13,486 nt of DNA from Ruminococcus sp. UBA4321 (GTDB lineage: Bacteria; Bacillota; Clostridia; Oscillospirales; Ruminococcaceae), in the NCBI GenBank assembly GCA_002393815.1, contig DGUB01000024.1:1-13486 (forward strand). Direction: 5' to 3'. The translations under genes and the position numbers were made by a program. Below are positions 12,143 through 13,486 of the stretch, in pieces; positions within the stretch are counted from its first letter, which is position 1, and every line of letters starts with the position of its first letter. Below the pieces are notes generated by a model that made no database searches, was not told the DNA's origin, and was given only the letters and a program-made list of their open reading frames with translations.

Positions 12143-13486
12143 ATGGGACTTTTTGATTTTCTGAATTTTAAAATCGAAAACGGAGTATTGAAGAAATACA
12201 AAGGCAATAGCGGAGTTGTTAAAATTCCAGATAGCGTGACAACAATCGGAGAAAGAGCTTTTTACGAGTGTAAAAGCCTGACTTCTATTACTATTCCGGA
12301 TAGTGTGAAAATAATCGGAAAAGAGGCTTTTTTTAGATGTCAAAGCCTGACCTCTGTCACCATTCCGAACAGCGTGACAACAATCGGAGATTATGCTTTT
12401 GGAATCTGTACAAACCTGACTTCTATTACTATTCCGGATAGTGTGACAACAATTGAAAAATGGGCTTTTTCTAACTGTGAAAATCTGACCTCTGTCACCA
12501 TTCCAAAAAGTGTGACAACAATCGGCGATACTGCTTTTAGCAGCTGTACAAAGCTAACTTCTATTACCATCCCGGACAGCGTGACAACAATCGAAAGAAA
12601 CACTTTTTCATACTGTATAAGCCTGACCTCTGTCATCATTCCGAACAGCGTGACAACAATCAAAAACTCTGCTTTTTTCCACTGTACAAATCTAACCTCT
12701 GTTACCATTCCGGATAGTGTGACAACAATCGAAAGGGATGCTTTTATTAACTGTACAAACTTGAAAGAAGTATTCATTTCCAGAAATACTAAAATTGAAG
12801 AAGAAGCATTTTCAAAAAAAACAAAAATCATCTATCGGGAAAACATGGCGGCTACAGATATTCCAGCCGCCGTCAAACCGTCTCTTCCAGATGTTTCACA
12901 GAAAGCATTTGTAATTGAAAATCATGTTCTGCTGAAATATCAGGGAACGGAAAGCAAAGTCATTATTCCGGACGGCGTGACAACAATCGGAGAAAGAGCT
13001 TTTTACAAGTGTAAAAGCCTGACTTCTGTCAACATCCCGAATCATGTGAAAATAATTAGAGCATGTGCTTTTTTCCATTGTGAAAGCCTGACCGCTGTCA
13101 CCATTCCGGACAGTGTGACAATAATTGCAGAAGGTGCTTTTGGCGGCTGTATAGCCCTGACCTCTGTCAATATCCCGGACAACGTGACAGCAATCGGAAA
13201 ATATGCTTTTATTCACTGTGAAAGCCTGACCTCTGTCATCATTCCAGACAGTGTAACCACAATCGAACCATATGCTTTTTTCAGCTGTACAAAGCTAACC
13301 TCTGTTACCATTCCGGATAGTGTGACAACAATCGAAAGGGATGCTTTTATTGACTGTACAAGCCTGGAAGAAGTAACTATTTCTAAAAATACAAAAATTT
13401 TGGAAGAAGCATTTCCAAAAAACACAAAAATCATCTACAGAGAAGAAACGCTCTCAAAAACAGACAACAGAAAAAGCACTGTTCCG
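12143..13486 (+). CDS. BspA-type leucine-rich-repeat protein (LRR_5), cut by right edge
   Basis: The frame is open from ATG 12143 to the window end (448 codons, no stop), with AAGGAGAG 8 nt upstream. The protein is two similar blocks. Each starts with a cap (FKIENGVLKKYKG at 9-21; FVIENHVLLKYQG at 256-268), continues with 23-residue repeats of the pattern xTIPDSVTTIxxxAFxxCxxLTS, and ends in a degenerate cap finishing KIIYRE. Block 1 has eight full repeats (26-209) and block 2 six (273-410), joined by a linker at 234-255. This is the LRR_5/BspA type known from surface proteins of Treponema, oral bacteria and Ruminococcaceae. Unlike many of those it begins MGLFDFLNF, with no signal peptide or membrane segment in the visible part. 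A secretion or anchoring region could lie beyond 13486. It probably shares a transcript with the VanY-like gene. Confidence 0.93.
   Translation, partial: MGLFDFLNFKIENGVLKKYKGNSGVVKIPDSVTTIGERAFYECKSLTSITIPDSVKIIGKEAFFRCQSLTSVTIPNSVTTIGDYAFGICTNLTSITIPDSVTTIEKWAFSNCENLTSVTIPKSVTTIGDTAFSSCTKLTSITIPDSVTTIERNTFSYCISLTSVIIPNSVTTIKNSAFFHCTNLTSVTIPDSVTTIERDAFINCTNLKEVFISRNTKIEEEAFSKKTKIIYRENMAATDIPAAVKPSLPDVSQKAFVIENHVLLKYQGTESKVIIPDGVTTIGERAFYKCKSLTSVNIPNHVKIIRACAFFHCESLTAVTIPDSVTIIAEGAFGGCIALTSVNIPDNVTAIGKYAFIHCESLTSVIIPDSVTTIEPYAFFSCTKLTSVTIPDSVTTIERDAFIDCTSLEEVTISKNTKILEEAFPKNTKIIYREETLSKTDNRKSTVP
12218..12769 (+). repeat. Block 1 of 69-bp LRR-coding tandem repeats (8 units)
   Basis: Eight consecutive 69-bp units encode residues 26-209. 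Units 2, 4 and 6 begin ITIPDS and units 3, 5 and 7 begin V(T/I)IP(N/K)S. The alternation is also seen in codon choice (ATTACTATTCCGGATAGT against GTCACCATTCCGAACAGC in units 2-4), so the historical unit of duplication appears to be 138 bp. Confidence 0.88.
12959..13372 (+). repeat. Block 2 of 69-bp LRR-coding tandem repeats (6 units)
   Basis: Six 69-bp units encode residues 273-410. Its first unit matches block 1 unit 1 (GERAFYxCKSLTS), its second matches unit 2 (VKII), and its last matches unit 8 (TTIERDAFI-C) almost base for base. It is thus a copy of block 1 with two fewer units. Confidence 0.87.

Noticed and set aside
12218..13372. Regular 69-bp repeats considered as CRISPR or noncoding tandem array
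   Set aside because: The repeats are direct, contiguous, in frame and encode LRR_5 units. There are no unique spacers of constant length and no cas genes.
12391..13434. Antisense open frames across the LRR region
   Set aside because: Their repetitive sequence is the complement of the 69-bp LRR units. Ribosome-binding site, start and motifs all support the plus-strand gene.

Overview
The window reads as chromosomal DNA of an anaerobic gut-type Firmicute, most likely an Oscillospiraceae/Ruminococcus relative. The support is moderate GC, consensus SigA-type promoters (TTGACA-17-TATAAT), purine-rich Shine-Dalgarno sites, a T-box leader, a DUF2325/DUF3793 pair and a BspA-type leucine-rich-repeat (LRR) gene. 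The species cannot be named from the sequence. No rRNA, tRNA, insertion sequence, phage gene or CRISPR array is visible.

Layout. (1) 1-1558, minus: 3'-truncated GGDEF-EAL protein with a degenerate cyclase motif and an intact EAL site. (2) 1559-2024: two back-to-back SigA promoters, then a complete T-box leader with terminator. (3) 2025-6517, plus: leuA (2-isopropylmalate synthase), then 20 bp later a large cytoplasmic family-2 glycoside hydrolase, probably on the same T-box-controlled transcript. (4) 6518-6739: intergenic region with an interleaved 9-mer repeat structure and a strong hairpin. (5) 6740-8980, plus: tight cluster of a ClC-type anion transporter, a HAD phosphatase and an 86-residue orphan, closed by a bidirectional terminator. 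(6) 9030-9868, minus: DUF2325-DUF3793 pair with an AT-rich palindrome over its likely promoter. (7) 10051-10995, minus: AraC-family regulator, divergent from (8) 11143-13486, plus: a membrane-anchored VanY-like (M15) protein that has lost the zinc-binding and catalytic signature, then a leaderless protein made of 23-residue LRRs that runs off the right edge.

How the parts fit. Leucine synthesis is controlled by tRNA charging through the T-box, and the hydrolase may be drawn into that control by proximity. The ClC-HAD-orphan cluster looks like one transcription unit for ion homeostasis and metabolite clean-up, but that functional link is inference. The least explained part is the right end: an apparently non-catalytic peptidoglycan-peptidase-like membrane protein, co-transcribed with an LRR protein whose variation is concentrated at a few fixed positions per repeat and which has expanded as two-repeat units and as a whole-block duplication. 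That pair, with the neighbouring divergent AraC regulator, is the best candidate for an undescribed system.
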